Origin: Chryseobacterium luteum
GTDB taxonomy: Bacteria > Bacteroidota > Bacteroidia > Flavobacteriales > Weeksellaceae
Direction: 5' to 3'
DNA length: 64,000 nt
NCBI RefSeq assembly: GCF_000737785.1
Contig: NZ_JPRO01000003.1
Coordinates: forward strand, 1 to 64,000
The translations under genes and the position numbers were made by a program. Within the stretch, counting starts at the first letter, position 1, and each line of letters starts with the position of its first letter. Shown here piece after piece: positions 9,400 through 18,369 of the stretch. Below the pieces are notes generated by a model, which had not been told where the DNA came from, searched no databases, and was given only the letters and a program-made list of their open reading frames with translations.

Positions 9400-10899
9400 T
9401 TAAAGTTTGTAAATTTCCAACAGATCTGCGATTTTTCTGTCATTGGCAAGTCTTGGTGTTTTATTCTGGCCTCCCAGTTTGCCCTGCGATTTTGCATACT
9501 CGTGGAAAGCATTCTTTTTTAGCGGAGTAATATGTAGCTGCTGAAGGATATTTCCTGTAATAAGATCATCATAATATGTATTTCTTGCCCGAAGCTGTTC
9601 GTCCAGCTCACTCCTGAATAACTCTAAATTTTCCGGTTCTTTTTCAAATTCAATCAGCCATTCATGATAAGGAAGGCCTTCCGTAGGATTCACCTGCGGG
9701 GCAAGGTGAAATTCCGTGATCTGGGCAGCATTTTTTTCCACCGTGGCTTTCATTGCTTCTTCTACCTCGAAAGCAATTACGTGCTCTCCAAAAGCAGAAG
9801 TAAAATGTTTCGTTCTTCCGCTCACCAGGATTCTGTACGGATCTTTACCGGTGAACCTTACAACATCTCCTATTGAATAAGCCCACAAGCCTGAATTGGT
9901 ACTAAGGATCAGGGCATAATCTTTATTGAGCTCTACATCTTTTAATGTTAATCTTCGCGCTTCAGGCTTACCATACTCCTCCAGGGGGATAAATTCATAG
10001 AAAATTCCATGATCTGTTAAAAGAAGCAGCCCTTCCTTAGTATAGTCATCCTGAAAAGCAAAAAAACCTTCAGATGCCGGAAACGTCTGAATGATATCCA
10101 CTTTTCCGCCAAGGAGATCATTCATTTTATCCCTGTAAGGCTCGTAATTAACGCCTCCCGTAACCAGCAGCTGGAGATTGGGGAAAAGCTGTTTGATCTT
10201 TTTACCGTGTTTTTCAGTAAGCTTCTCAAAATACATGATCAGCCAGGGCGGAATTCCGGAGATCAGCGTCATGTTTTCATGTTCAGTTTCCTCAATAATC
10301 TTCTCTACCTTGGCTTCCCAGTCCTCCATTATATTCGTATTCCAGCTGGGAAGGCGGTTCTTTTGAAGATAACCCGGGATGTGATGTGCCACAATTCCTG
10401 AAAGGCGTCCCGTTTTTATTCCGAAAACTTCTTCCATTTCAGGGCTTCCCTGCAAAAAGATCATTTTCCCGTTCACAAAATCCGCATTGTTTTTCTGGGC
10501 AATATAATGGAATAGTGCACTCTGTGCACCTGCAATCTGGAAAGGCATTCCCTCTTTTGAAATCGGAATGTACTTTGAGCCGGAAGTGGTTCCTGAAGTT
10601 TTTGCAAAATATTCGGGAGTCTCTGTCCAGAGAATGTTGGCCTGCCCTTTTTTTACCCTTTCAATATAAGGTTTCAGATCTTCATAATCAGCAACAGGAA
10701 CCCTGTCCTGGAATTCTTTTACAGACCGGATGCTTTCAAAATCATGTTCCCTTCCGAAAAGAGTTTTCTCTGCCGTTTTAACCAAAGACAGCAAAAGGGC
10801 TTCCTGATTTTTTACTGAGTTTTTTTTGAATTCCCCGCTTTTCAGGACATGTTTTTTTGCCCAGACAAGCGCCGCCTTTTTCTTGAAGAAGTTTAACAT
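9400..10899 (-). CDS. GH3-family acyl-adenylating protein
   Basis: A 499-residue protein of the GH3 (auxin-responsive promoter) family, which in plants are acyl-acid amido synthetases that adenylate a carboxylic acid and couple it to an amino acid. The adenylate-forming P-loop is visible as KTSGTTSGSKYIPIS near residues 105-119, with further family motifs: LVTGGVNYEPY, TFPASEGFFAFQ, YSIGDVVRFTG, LVSGRTKHFTSAFGEHV. The length is typical of bacterial members, which are common in Bacteroidota but lack an established substrate. No neighbour suggests a pathway. Family assignment is firm; the reaction is not known. Confidence 0.88.
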   Translation of the reverse strand: MLNFFKKKAALVWAKKHVLKSGEFKKNSVKNQEALLLSLVKTAEKTLFGREHDFESIRSVKEFQDRVPVADYEDLKPYIERVKKGQANILWTETPEYFAKTSGTTSGSKYIPISKEGMPFQIAGAQSALFHYIAQKNNADFVNGKMIFLQGSPEMEEVFGIKTGRLSGIVAHHIPGYLQKNRLPSWNTNIMEDWEAKVEKIIEETEHENMTLISGIPPWLIMYFEKLTEKHGKKIKQLFPNLQLLVTGGVNYEPYRDKMNDLLGGKVDIIQTFPASEGFFAFQDDYTKEGLLLLTDHGIFYEFIPLEEYGKPEARRLTLKDVELNKDYALILSTNSGLWAYSIGDVVRFTGKDPYRILVSGRTKHFTSAFGEHVIAFEVEEAMKATVEKNAAQITEFHLAPQVNPTEGLPYHEWLIEFEKEPENLELFRSELDEQLRARNTYYDDLITGNILQQLHITPLKKNAFHEYAKSQGKLGGQNKTPRLANDRKIADLLEIYKL

Positions 10900-10954
10900 G
10901 CCTCAAATTTATAAATAAGTATAGAATATGAAATCATTTTCAACCCTATATGCC

Positions 10955-10983
10955 AAAAAAAACCGGTGAATGAGTCACCGGTT
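10955..10983 (-). terminator. Terminator after the small KKDGTPDKR-repeat gene
   Basis: The stem AACCGGTGA/TCACCGGTT is a perfect 9 bp with a 5-base loop, followed on the minus strand by T8. It lies 43 bases after the stop of the gene ending at 11026. Confidence 0.85.
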
Positions 10984-11025
10984 CTTCGAAATTTGATTAT
11001 GAAAATAACAACTATATGTTAAAGT

Positions 11026-11271
11026 TTACTTGTTTGCTTTTTGCCTCTTGTCTGGAGTGCCGTCTTTTTTAAGATTCTTGTTTTCTTTATACCTTTTGTC
11101 AGGTGTTCCGTCCTTTTTCATTTTTGCTGCCGGCTGAGCTGTTTTCGCTGCCGGAGCCTTTACTGTTTTTGTTGTTGGATGAGAGGCAGCTGTAGTTGCC
11201 GGAGTAGTCTGTTGTGCGCTTGCAAATCCCAGTCCTAAGGCCAGTGACATTGCTGTTAGTAAATTTTTCAT
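11026..11271 (-). CDS. Small secreted basic protein with DGTPDKR repeats
   Basis: An 81-residue protein from the ATG at 11271; an upstream in-frame ATG at 11310 would put 13 polar residues in front of the signal peptide and is less likely. The signal peptide ends near GFASAQQ. The mature protein is an Ala/Pro/Thr/Lys-rich linker followed by two tandem 15-16-residue repeats, each with KKDGTPDKR. The DGTPD core is reminiscent of calcium-binding thrombospondin type-3 or dockerin-like loops, but without the full set of Asp ligands. Function is unknown. It is monocistronic with its own terminator. Confidence 0.72.
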   Translation of the reverse strand: MKNLLTAMSLALGLGFASAQQTTPATTAASHPTTKTVKAPAAKTAQPAAKMKKDGTPDKRYKENKNLKKDGTPDKRQKANK

Positions 11272-11399
11272 AGGATGACTGTTTGTTTTTTCTTGAGTAA
11301 AGGTATACAAAAAGCAGGCTGGAAAATCAGTATTTTCAACCTTAACTAAAGTTTATTACTGCTTAAAAAAAACTTAAATAAAAGGTCTTTAAAATGAAA

Positions 11400-11430
11400 T
11401 AAGCCTGATTCTTTTAAAGAATCAGGCTTA
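11400..11430 (-). terminator. Terminator after the 130-residue lipoprotein gene
   Basis: A perfect 12-bp stem, TAAGCCTGATTC/GAATCAGGCTTA, with a 7-base loop lies 23 bases downstream of the gene ending at 11454 and is followed by T-rich sequence on the minus strand. Confidence 0.8.
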
Positions 11431-11453
11431 CATGTTAAGTATGAATAGTTGGT

Positions 11454-11846
11454 TTAACGTGTACAGTTGGCAGTCCAGGTTTTACCATCCTTGATATACA
11501 GAATTTTCAACTCATTATTGTCTATTCTTATATAAGATGTGGCACTTGCGCCAACCATTACAAGGGTATGGTCTCCCTGTTGTTGAAATTCCACTCCGTT
11601 AAGATCCGGGATCCCGTTTGAAAATGCGAAATTATATTTTGTTCCGCTGGCGATTTTAGTTACAAATACACTTCCGTTATCTGTGCTGTTGTTGGTAGAT
11701 CCGTCATTATAAGAAATGTTTCCTTTATACGTTCCCGCAAAGAAGTCATTGTTTACAGGATCATCATCATCACTACACGCTGCAAAAGATAATGTGGCAA
11801 CAAAGACCAGCATAAAAATTCCTAAGATTCTGATTGCTTTTTTCAT
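11454..11846 (-). CDS. Small lipoprotein, probably surface-exposed
   Basis: A 130-residue protein with a lipoprotein signal ending in the lipobox FAAC at residue 23. The cysteine is followed directly by SDDDDP. An acidic run at this place matches the lipoprotein export signal described in Bacteroidota such as Capnocytophaga and Flavobacterium, so it is probably moved to the outer face of the outer membrane. The rest is a small beta-rich domain (GTYKGNISYNDGS ... FAFSNGIPDLNGVEF) like the short calycin-type lipoproteins of this phylum. Function is unknown. Confidence 0.75.
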   Translation of the reverse strand: MKKAIRILGIFMLVFVATLSFAACSDDDDPVNNDFFAGTYKGNISYNDGSTNNSTDNGSVFVTKIASGTKYNFAFSNGIPDLNGVEFQQQGDHTLVMVGASATSYIRIDNNELKILYIKDGKTWTANCTR

Positions 11847-12029
11847 AATTCTATTTCTTTAAAGTTTGATAGGGTAATTTTCCCAAACACTATGCCACTA
11901 CGGAATAATGGGATTTTTTTAACTTTTAATTAAATAAATTAATAAAAAATTAAGGTTTGGGTATGTATAGGGTACCACATGCTATGTTTTCGGTAATTCC
12001 TGATTTCCGCTGAAAGAAAAAAATATCCT

Positions 12030-12037
12030 TATCTTTG
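12030..12037 (+). promoter_or_regulatory. -7 box upstream of mfd
   Basis: TATCTTTG matches TANNTTTG. Transcription would start about 55-60 bases before the mfd ATG at 12101, which argues against the earlier in-frame ATG at 12035 as the translation start. Confidence 0.5.
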
Positions 12038-12100
12038 TTGCAAGCAAACGGTTTCGGAACACTCCCGAAATCGCTTTTGTCGTTTATACCATTACTATTT

Positions 12101-15100
12101 ATGCAGCTAAAACCTATTCACGAAAAGTTTCTACCCGAACTGCTTCAGAAAGAATTTGGAAAAGAGATCTTTACCCAGCTAGAAAAAAGCCAGCATATTT
12201 CCGTGAAGGGAAATGCAGGATCTTCAGTTTCTATCTTTGTGGCAGAGCTTTTTCTCGCACAGAAGAAGACTGTTCTGTATCTGTTAGATGACAAGGAAGA
12301 TGCCCTGTACGCCAATACGGAAATGGAAGACCTGCTTGGAAAGGACAAGGTTCTGTATTTTCCGGCAACCCATCTTGAGCCTTACCAGGTAGAAAAGACA
12401 CAGAATGCCAATCTCGTACTCCGCACAGAGGTTTTAAATAAGATCAATTCCGGGAAGGCCCCTAAAGTTATTGTGGCTTATGCCGGAGCTCTGTCTGAAA
12501 AAGTTTTGAAGAAAGAAGACTTTAAAGCGATCTCTCATCATATAAAAGTAGGTGATCAGCTGGATTTTGATTTTGTAGATGAGCTGTTGAATCATTACAA
12601 TTTCCAGCAGACAGATTTTGTTTCCGAACCGGGAGAATTTTCAGTAAGAGGAGGGATTGTTGACGTATTTTCATACTCCTATGAAAAGCCTTACCGTCTT
12701 ACCTTCTTTGGAAATGAAGTGGAGAACATTAAAACCTTTGATATAGAAACACAGCTTTCCATAGATAAGGTGAAAGACTTTCAGCTGGTTTCCAATATGA
12801 ATTTTTCGGTAATAGGAACCAGGGTCTCCCTTTTGCAGCTGCTGTCTGAAGAGAGTTTCGTTGTTTCAAGGAATGGATTGGTCGGTATGCAGAAGATCAG
12901 GACTTTTTACGAAAAATCACTGGAAAAATATGATGCTTTAAGTAAAGATATTGCGCACAGAATACCACAGGAACTCTTTATTTCGGATCAGGAGTTTCTG
13001 TTTGATTTTAAAAAATTCAAAACAATTGATTTCGCCGGTATTCCTATTGAAGGACTTAAAGACATCACTGAAATAAAAATTGAACAGCTTCCACAGCCTT
13101 CTTTCCATAAAAATTTCGAACTGCTGATAGAAGATATTGAAGAAAAGCAGAATGAAGGTTTTGATACCTGGATCTCTTTTTCTACAGAAAAGCAGAAAGA
13201 AAGGCTGGAATCCATATTTGAAGAGCTTGAGCACGAGCTTCCTTTTAAAAGTTTTAAATCTGAGCTGCATGAAGGTTTTGTAGATAACGACCACAAGCTT
13301 TTAGTGTATACGGATCACCAGATCTTTGACCGCTACCAGAGGTATAAAGCGAAAAATACGTTTGCAAAATCCGAGCAGCTTACCCTGAAGGATTTAATGT
13401 CCTTGAAAATAGGGGATTATATTGCCCATATCGATCATGGTATAGGGAAGTTCATGGGGCTTGTGAAAGTAAATAACGACGGAAAAATTCAGGAATGCTT
13501 TAAGCTTACCTATAAAAACGGGGACTTGTTATATGTAAGCATTCACTCGCTTCATAAAATATCAAAATTTAACGGTCCCGACGGAAAAGAAGTTGTACTG
13601 AGTAAATTAGGTTCTCCGGCCTGGAAATCTTTAAAGCAGAAAACAAAGGCAAAAGTAAAGCAGATCGCTTTTGATCTTATCAGGCTGTATGCCGAAAGAA
13701 AAACGGCAAAAGGGTTTGCTTTTACACCGGATTCCTATCTGCAGAATGAGCTGGAAGCCAGTTTTATTTATGAAGATACGCCGGATCAGGAAAAAGCAAC
13801 CATTGATGTAAAACGGGATATGGAAGCAGATACGGTGATGGACAGACTGGTTTGTGGAGACGTTGGTTTCGGTAAAACGGAAGTTGCAATCCGTGCTGCG
13901 TTTAAGGCGGCAACTGATGGTAAGCAGGTTGCCGTATTGGTTCCTACCACCATTCTGGCGTTCCAGCATTACAGAAGCTTCAAAGAAAGACTGAAAGACT
14001 TTCCTGTGAACGTTTCTTATGTTAACAGATTCAGGACACCTAAGCAGAAAGCAGAGGCTTTGGATGGGCTTAAGAACGGGAAAGTAGATATCATAATAGG
14101 AACCCATCAGCTGGTGGGCAGTTCTGTAAAGTTCAAAGACCTTGGGCTGCTGATCATTGATGAGGAACATAAATTCGGAGTTTCGGTTAAAGACAAACTG
14201 AAAACGATGAAAAATAATGTGGATACCCTTACATTGACTGCTACTCCTATACCAAGGACACTTCAGTTCTCCCTGATGGCTGCGAGGGACCTTTCGGTTA
14301 TAAAAACACCACCACCCAACAGGCAGCCGGTTGATACGCAGCTGATCGGTTTTAATGAAGAAATTATCAGGGATGCCGTTTCATATGAAATCCAGAGGGA
14401 TGGGCAGGTATATTTCATTAATAACAGAATCGAAAACCTTAAAGATATTGCCGGACTTATCCAGAGGCTAGTGCCTGATGCAAAAGTTATTACAGGACAT
14501 GGGCAAATGGAAGGCAAGCAGCTGGAAAAGAATGTCCTTGATTTTATGGAAGGGAAATATGACGTTCTTGTTTCCACAACCATCGTTGAAAGTGGGGTAG
14601 ATGTTCCCAATGCCAATACAATCTTTATTAATGATGCCCACAGGTTCGGAATGGCGGATCTTCACCAGATGAGGGGAAGGGTAGGGCGGAGCAACAGAAA
14701 GGCTTTCTGCTACCTGATCACGCCGCCGTACGATATGATGACTTCTGATGCCAGAAAACGTCTTGAGGCTATTGAACAATTCTCAGATCTTGGAAGCGGT
14801 TTCCAGATTGCAATGAAGGATCTTGAGATCCGTGGAGCAGGAGATCTCCTTGGGGCGGAACAGAGCGGCTTTATTAATGAAATGGGCTTTGAAACCTATC
14901 AGAAACTGATGCAGGAAGCTTTGGAAGAATTAAAAGATGATGCGGATTTTGAAAACCTGTTTGATAATGAGGAGGACAGGCAGAAGCTTTTCAAGTCTGT
15001 AAAGGAGGTCAATATTGATACCGACCTGGAGCTGATGCTTCCGGATTTTTATATCTCCAATACGGAAGAAAGATTATTGCTGTACCAGAAAATTGCAGAA

Positions 15101-15469
15101 ATCGACAATGAAAAGGATCTCTATCAATTTGAGCTTGAATTGATTGACCGTTTCGGGGCTTTGCCGAAAGAAGTGGTTAATTTATTAAAGAGTGTCGCCT
15201 TGAAATGGCTTGCTGCAGAAATCGGATTCGAAAAGATCGTTATGAAGAATGGTGTGTTTTTAGGGTATTTCCCTGCAAATCCCCAGGATAAGTTTTACCA
15301 GACGGACAGGTTCAGGCATATCATCAGCTATTTAACGCAAAATCCCGCGGAAGCCCAGCTTAAAGAGAAGATCGGGAAAGATGGCAACCTGCTTATGATG
15401 AGAAAGGAAAAAGTAAAAAATGTAGATGAGGTCAATGTGCTTTTAAAAACAATTATCGGACATAATTAA
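12101..15469 (+). CDS. mfd: Transcription-repair coupling factor Mfd
   Basis: A 1,122-residue ATP-dependent translocase that releases stalled RNA polymerase and recruits UvrA to the lesion. The order is complete: UvrB-homology N-terminus (about 1-330), RNA-polymerase-interacting CarD-like domain starting at IGDYIAHIDHGIGKFMGL near 435, Walker A GDVGFGKTE near 587, DEEH box (IIDEEHKFGV) near 686, ATPIPRT, a RecG-type translocation region with GRVGRSNRKAFCY, and a C-terminal TRCF domain. I chose the ATG at 12101 because family similarity begins at KPIHEKFLPELL and because the -7 box lies just upstream of 12035. Confidence 0.96.
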   Translation: MQLKPIHEKFLPELLQKEFGKEIFTQLEKSQHISVKGNAGSSVSIFVAELFLAQKKTVLYLLDDKEDALYANTEMEDLLGKDKVLYFPATHLEPYQVEKTQNANLVLRTEVLNKINSGKAPKVIVAYAGALSEKVLKKEDFKAISHHIKVGDQLDFDFVDELLNHYNFQQTDFVSEPGEFSVRGGIVDVFSYSYEKPYRLTFFGNEVENIKTFDIETQLSIDKVKDFQLVSNMNFSVIGTRVSLLQLLSEESFVVSRNGLVGMQKIRTFYEKSLEKYDALSKDIAHRIPQELFISDQEFLFDFKKFKTIDFAGIPIEGLKDITEIKIEQLPQPSFHKNFELLIEDIEEKQNEGFDTWISFSTEKQKERLESIFEELEHELPFKSFKSELHEGFVDNDHKLLVYTDHQIFDRYQRYKAKNTFAKSEQLTLKDLMSLKIGDYIAHIDHGIGKFMGLVKVNNDGKIQECFKLTYKNGDLLYVSIHSLHKISKFNGPDGKEVVLSKLGSPAWKSLKQKTKAKVKQIAFDLIRLYAERKTAKGFAFTPDSYLQNELEASFIYEDTPDQEKATIDVKRDMEADTVMDRLVCGDVGFGKTEVAIRAAFKAATDGKQVAVLVPTTILAFQHYRSFKERLKDFPVNVSYVNRFRTPKQKAEALDGLKNGKVDIIIGTHQLVGSSVKFKDLGLLIIDEEHKFGVSVKDKLKTMKNNVDTLTLTATPIPRTLQFSLMAARDLSVIKTPPPNRQPVDTQLIGFNEEIIRDAVSYEIQRDGQVYFINNRIENLKDIAGLIQRLVPDAKVITGHGQMEGKQLEKNVLDFMEGKYDVLVSTTIVESGVDVPNANTIFINDAHRFGMADLHQMRGRVGRSNRKAFCYLITPPYDMMTSDARKRLEAIEQFSDLGSGFQIAMKDLEIRGAGDLLGAEQSGFINEMGFETYQKLMQEALEELKDDADFENLFDNEEDRQKLFKSVKEVNIDTDLELMLPDFYISNTEERLLLYQKIAEIDNEKDLYQFELELIDRFGALPKEVVNLLKSVALKWLAAEIGFEKIVMKNGVFLGYFPANPQDKFYQTDRFRHIISYLTQNPAEAQLKEKIGKDGNLLMMRKEKVKNVDEVNVLLKTIIGHN

Positions 15470-15509
15470 GGAATAAATGACTTAATTTTTTAACTGAAAA
15501 AACAAAGAA

Positions 15510-15542
15510 AGATCCAAAAAATTACTTTTTTGGGTCTTTTTT
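15510..15542 (+). terminator. mfd terminator
   Basis: GATCCAAAAAA pairs with TTTTTTGGGTC (one G-T pair) around a short ATTAC loop and runs into T4-T6. It lies about 40 bases after the mfd stop codon. Confidence 0.75.
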
Positions 15543-15825
15543 ATTGATTATTTTAATGTCAATGCTGAAAAAAAATCTGTTCCAGACAGGAATTGGAAGC
15601 GTTTAAAAATCACTATATAATGAAAAATAATAATAGTGGATCTGCTTATGGTGCTGTATTTAAGCGATGTATATTCAGGAAGGATAATAAAAAAAGAATG
15701 GTTTGTAGTAATAATTCTACTTTTGTGTACGTATAATTCTATAACATAATTGCTTTGTTTATACGGGTTTACGTGGATTTGAGTGGTTTTTTATGATTTT
15801 AATTTATAACTTTGCAGCCCATATT
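15543..15825. other. Gene-free region between mfd and the secreted-paralogue operon
   Basis: Together with the mfd terminator this makes about 356 bases without a gene. It is AT-rich, has no ORF with a plausible start, and no strong hairpin was seen. The right end holds the -7 box of the next operon. Nothing else is recognised. Confidence 0.6.
15807..15814 (+). promoter_or_regulatory. -7 box of the three-paralogue operon
   Basis: TAACTTTG matches TANNTTTG and ends 11 bases before the ATG at 15826. The alternative ATG at 15793 lies upstream of this box, which supports 15826 as the start. Confidence 0.5.
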
Positions 15826-16647
15826 ATGAAAAAAATTATTTATTATTGCGCAACCGGGCTTTTATCAGTCAGTGTGAACGCGCAGGTGGGAATTGGGACC
15901 ACTTCTCCCAAATCTACTCTCGATGTCAACGGGAAAACCACCTTAAGAAAAGAACTTAGAGTAGGCGGTACATCTGCCCAGGCTGGAAATGCCGGGTTGA
16001 ACGGTCAGGTTTTGGTTTCACAGGGAGAAGGTCTGCCTCCTGTCTGGAAATCAGTGAATGTTTCCTTTATGGAGGAAGGGCAGTACAAATTGATCAATTC
16101 ATACCTGTCATCTGATCAGGCGGGTGTTTCAACGCTTTCTAACGGTGTTGCGGCAGATAATGTTTATAAGAACAATGTAGGAGATGATATTGCCGATACA
16201 TCAAAAGGAAAGTGGTCAAAAATTGCCGGGCTTGAAAACAATTTTATTATCAAAAACGGAAAAAACAGGCTTACTTACCAGTTTCAGACGGGGATAGAGA
16301 TGAAGGCTCCTAATGCGGGAACTTCCGAATCTGTTACGTTTACATGCGGGGTTTTCAGAAACGGAAAACTGGTAGCGGTAAGGCCTGATAAGGTTACTTC
16401 AAACAATAATACAGAGAAATCAGGAATCCAGGATTATATTTTCACGCTTAATTATACAGAGCAGAATGTTCCGCTAGGTGCACAGAAGCTTGAAGTGGCA
16501 TGCCGGAAGATCAATACATCAAATGCAAACTCACAGTTTACCATAGGCCGTAATGTTTCTGACACGAATACAGTTTCTAATGCATTTACCCTTGAGTCTA
16601 TTATGAAGATAGATGTTATTGAATACGTAACTTATAAAAGCAATTAA
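15826..16647 (+). CDS. Secreted VGIGTTSP-head protein (paralogue 1 of 3)
   Basis: A 273-residue protein with a signal peptide ending near VNAQ, followed at once by VGIGTTSPKSTLDVNGK, a motif found at the N-terminus of many Bacteroidota surface and fibre-like proteins. A second shared element is LVSQGEGLPPVWKSV. The C-terminal 150 residues form a beta-rich domain with the pattern 'FQT.....TCGVF..GKLVAVR' shared with the next two genes. No T9SS C-terminal domain is visible. It is the first gene of a three-gene operon. Function is unknown; a small fibre or envelope protein is possible. Confidence 0.75.
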   Translation: MKKIIYYCATGLLSVSVNAQVGIGTTSPKSTLDVNGKTTLRKELRVGGTSAQAGNAGLNGQVLVSQGEGLPPVWKSVNVSFMEEGQYKLINSYLSSDQAGVSTLSNGVAADNVYKNNVGDDIADTSKGKWSKIAGLENNFIIKNGKNRLTYQFQTGIEMKAPNAGTSESVTFTCGVFRNGKLVAVRPDKVTSNNNTEKSGIQDYIFTLNYTEQNVPLGAQKLEVACRKINTSNANSQFTIGRNVSDTNTVSNAFTLESIMKIDVIEYVTYKSN

Positions 16648-16650
16648 TTG

Positions 16651-17466
16651 ATGAAAAATATTATATCCATGCTGCTGTTTACGGCAGGACTGACTCTTTC
16701 TGCGCAGGTGGGAATTAACACAGATTCACCGAAATCAACCCTGGACGTTAACGGTGATCTCAATTTAAGAAATAAAATTGTTGTCCTGAATGTCACAGAT
16801 AATACTCTTTCTCAGGGAAATAACGACCAGCTACTTGTTTCGCAGGGTGAAGGCTATCCTCCGATCTGGAAGTCACTCCGTATCCCGGAATATGAACCGA
16901 ATAAATTTTATCTGATATTCAATAACTCCTTTTCAGACAAAACAGGGGTGAAGTTTACCAATAGTGAGCAATCCAGTATTGTGTCCAAAAATACAGCTTT
17001 TGTTAAAGGGGCGGATATTTCCAATCTTCCCGGATTCAAAAGAATTACAGGTCTTACACAGCCTATCAGTGTATTCAGTACAGAAAGCAAGACCTATTTT
17101 CAATTTGAGACCGTGGTACAGGCCAACCTTCCCGTGAACGGAACGCCGGATATTTCCATAGATTATGCCTGCGGTATTTTTGTGGATAACAAGCTTGTCA
17201 ATCTTAGACAGAGAAACTTAAAGGCAAGTAGCGCATCCAATACTTTTATTACCCATAACCAGATAGGAATTATATCCAATCTTTCAAAAGGAACGCATAC
17301 CGTAAGTGTTGCCTGTTCAAGATTAGGCTCATATAGAACAGCGGCCGATATTGTGCTGGCGATCGGAACGAATGCATCAACCAACATCAACAGTTTCATT
17401 ACCCAGTCCTCTCTTAAAGTGGATGTATATGAGATTCCTCAGATATTTAACCCAATTACAAACTAA
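16651..17466 (+). CDS. Secreted VGIGTTSP-head protein (paralogue 2 of 3)
   Basis: A 271-residue paralogue of its neighbours. The start is the ATG at 16651, three bases after the previous stop; the TTG before it (16648) is not needed. The signal peptide ends near SAQ and is followed by VGINTDSPKSTLDVNGDLNLR, then the shared LVSQGEGYPPIWKSLR element, and a C-terminal beta domain with FQFET ... DYACGIFVDNKLVNLR. Function is unknown. Tight spacing on both sides indicates one mRNA and possibly a shared assembly. Confidence 0.75.
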   Translation: MKNIISMLLFTAGLTLSAQVGINTDSPKSTLDVNGDLNLRNKIVVLNVTDNTLSQGNNDQLLVSQGEGYPPIWKSLRIPEYEPNKFYLIFNNSFSDKTGVKFTNSEQSSIVSKNTAFVKGADISNLPGFKRITGLTQPISVFSTESKTYFQFETVVQANLPVNGTPDISIDYACGIFVDNKLVNLRQRNLKASSASNTFITHNQIGIISNLSKGTHTVSVACSRLGSYRTAADIVLAIGTNASTNINSFITQSSLKVDVYEIPQIFNPITN

Positions 17467-17475
17467 GATACAGAC

Positions 17476-18216
17476 ATGAGAAAAATTATTATCATACCCT
17501 CTTTACTGCTGGCTGTTTCGGCAGCTGCTCAGGTGGGGGTGAACACTTCAAATCCTGTCAATATGCTGGATGTAAACGGGGATGTAAACGTAAGAAAGGA
17601 ATTAAGAACCGGCGGGACAAACCTTCTGAAGGGATCGGCAGGATCAGCAGGAACTATGCTTCATAATGATTCGGAGCTTAATGCGAATGACTGGAAGAGC
17701 GTTAAAATTGCAGACGGGCAGGGAAGTATGTCTGTGTTTTCATTAAATACAGTTGCAGATCAGACCGGCGCTTCTTTTTCTGAGCCGAACGGATCTCCTA
17801 CACCTTATTCCGAAGGTTCTGCCCTCACCAGTGACTGGACGGTTCTTCCGGGAAGTGTAGATACATTTTCCATTACCAATGCCGTGAATAAAGTGGCCTT
17901 TACTTTCCAGACTACTGCCCAGAAAACGGGTAATGGAAACTCTGCAGGTTTTGCATGCGGAATCTTTGTAGATAATCAGCTAAAAGCCGTTCGTACAGAT
18001 GTTTTAATAGGCTCGGAAGGAAGCTACAAGATTTTTAATCTTAATGCTACACTTGCGAACCTTACTCCTAAAAATAATTATAATGTAAAGGTTGCCTGTA
18101 CAAAGAGAACTTTAAACTCCAATACTCTGGGTATAGGAAAAGCTGTAAACACGACCTTTCTGAATAACGAAATGTCACAGTCCGTTCTTACAACATCTGT
18201 TCTGCAGCCTTATTAA
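17476..18216 (+). CDS. Secreted VGIGTTSP-head protein (paralogue 3 of 3)
   Basis: A 246-residue paralogue, 9 bases after the previous gene. The signal peptide ends near AAAQ; the head motif is more divergent (VGVNTSNPVNMLDVNGDVNVR), and the middle element is reduced to ANDWKSVKI. The C-terminal domain keeps FTFQTTAQ ... GFACGIFVDNQLKAVR. It is the last gene of the operon and is followed by a strong terminator. Function is unknown. Confidence 0.75.
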   Translation: MRKIIIIPSLLLAVSAAAQVGVNTSNPVNMLDVNGDVNVRKELRTGGTNLLKGSAGSAGTMLHNDSELNANDWKSVKIADGQGSMSVFSLNTVADQTGASFSEPNGSPTPYSEGSALTSDWTVLPGSVDTFSITNAVNKVAFTFQTTAQKTGNGNSAGFACGIFVDNQLKAVRTDVLIGSEGSYKIFNLNATLANLTPKNNYNVKVACTKRTLNSNTLGIGKAVNTTFLNNEMSQSVLTTSVLQPY

Positions 18217-18242
18217 ATTTCATAGTATATCATAATTTAAGG

Positions 18243-18274
18243 ACCTAAAAGCATCTTGTTTTTAGGTTTTTTTT
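18243..18274 (+). terminator. Terminator of the three-paralogue operon
   Basis: The stem ACCTAAAA/TTTTAGGT has a 9-base loop and is followed by T8, 26 bases after the stop at 18216. Confidence 0.85.
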
Positions 18275-18338
18275 GTAAAAAGATAAAGATTACTATGAAT
18301 TTGTTGAATAAGTGAATGTTTTCATCAAAAAAATGAAT

Positions 18339-18346
18339 TATATTTG
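18339..18346 (+). promoter_or_regulatory. -7 box before the first lipoprotein of the pair
   Basis: TATATTTG sits inside TTATATTTGTCAA, a 13-base string repeated exactly at 19310-19322 before the paralogous lipoprotein gene. It lies 23 bases before the ATG at 18370. Confidence 0.55.
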
Positions 18347-18369
18347 TCAACTCACTAAAATATTTTTTC

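Noticed and set aside
12035-12100. Longer N-terminus for Mfd from the ATG at 12035
   Set aside because: This ATG overlaps the probable promoter -7 box, and family similarity starts only after the ATG at 12101.
13631-14170. 179-residue minus-strand ORF opposite mfd
   Set aside because: It lies opposite the conserved helicase motifs of mfd and has no features of a protein.
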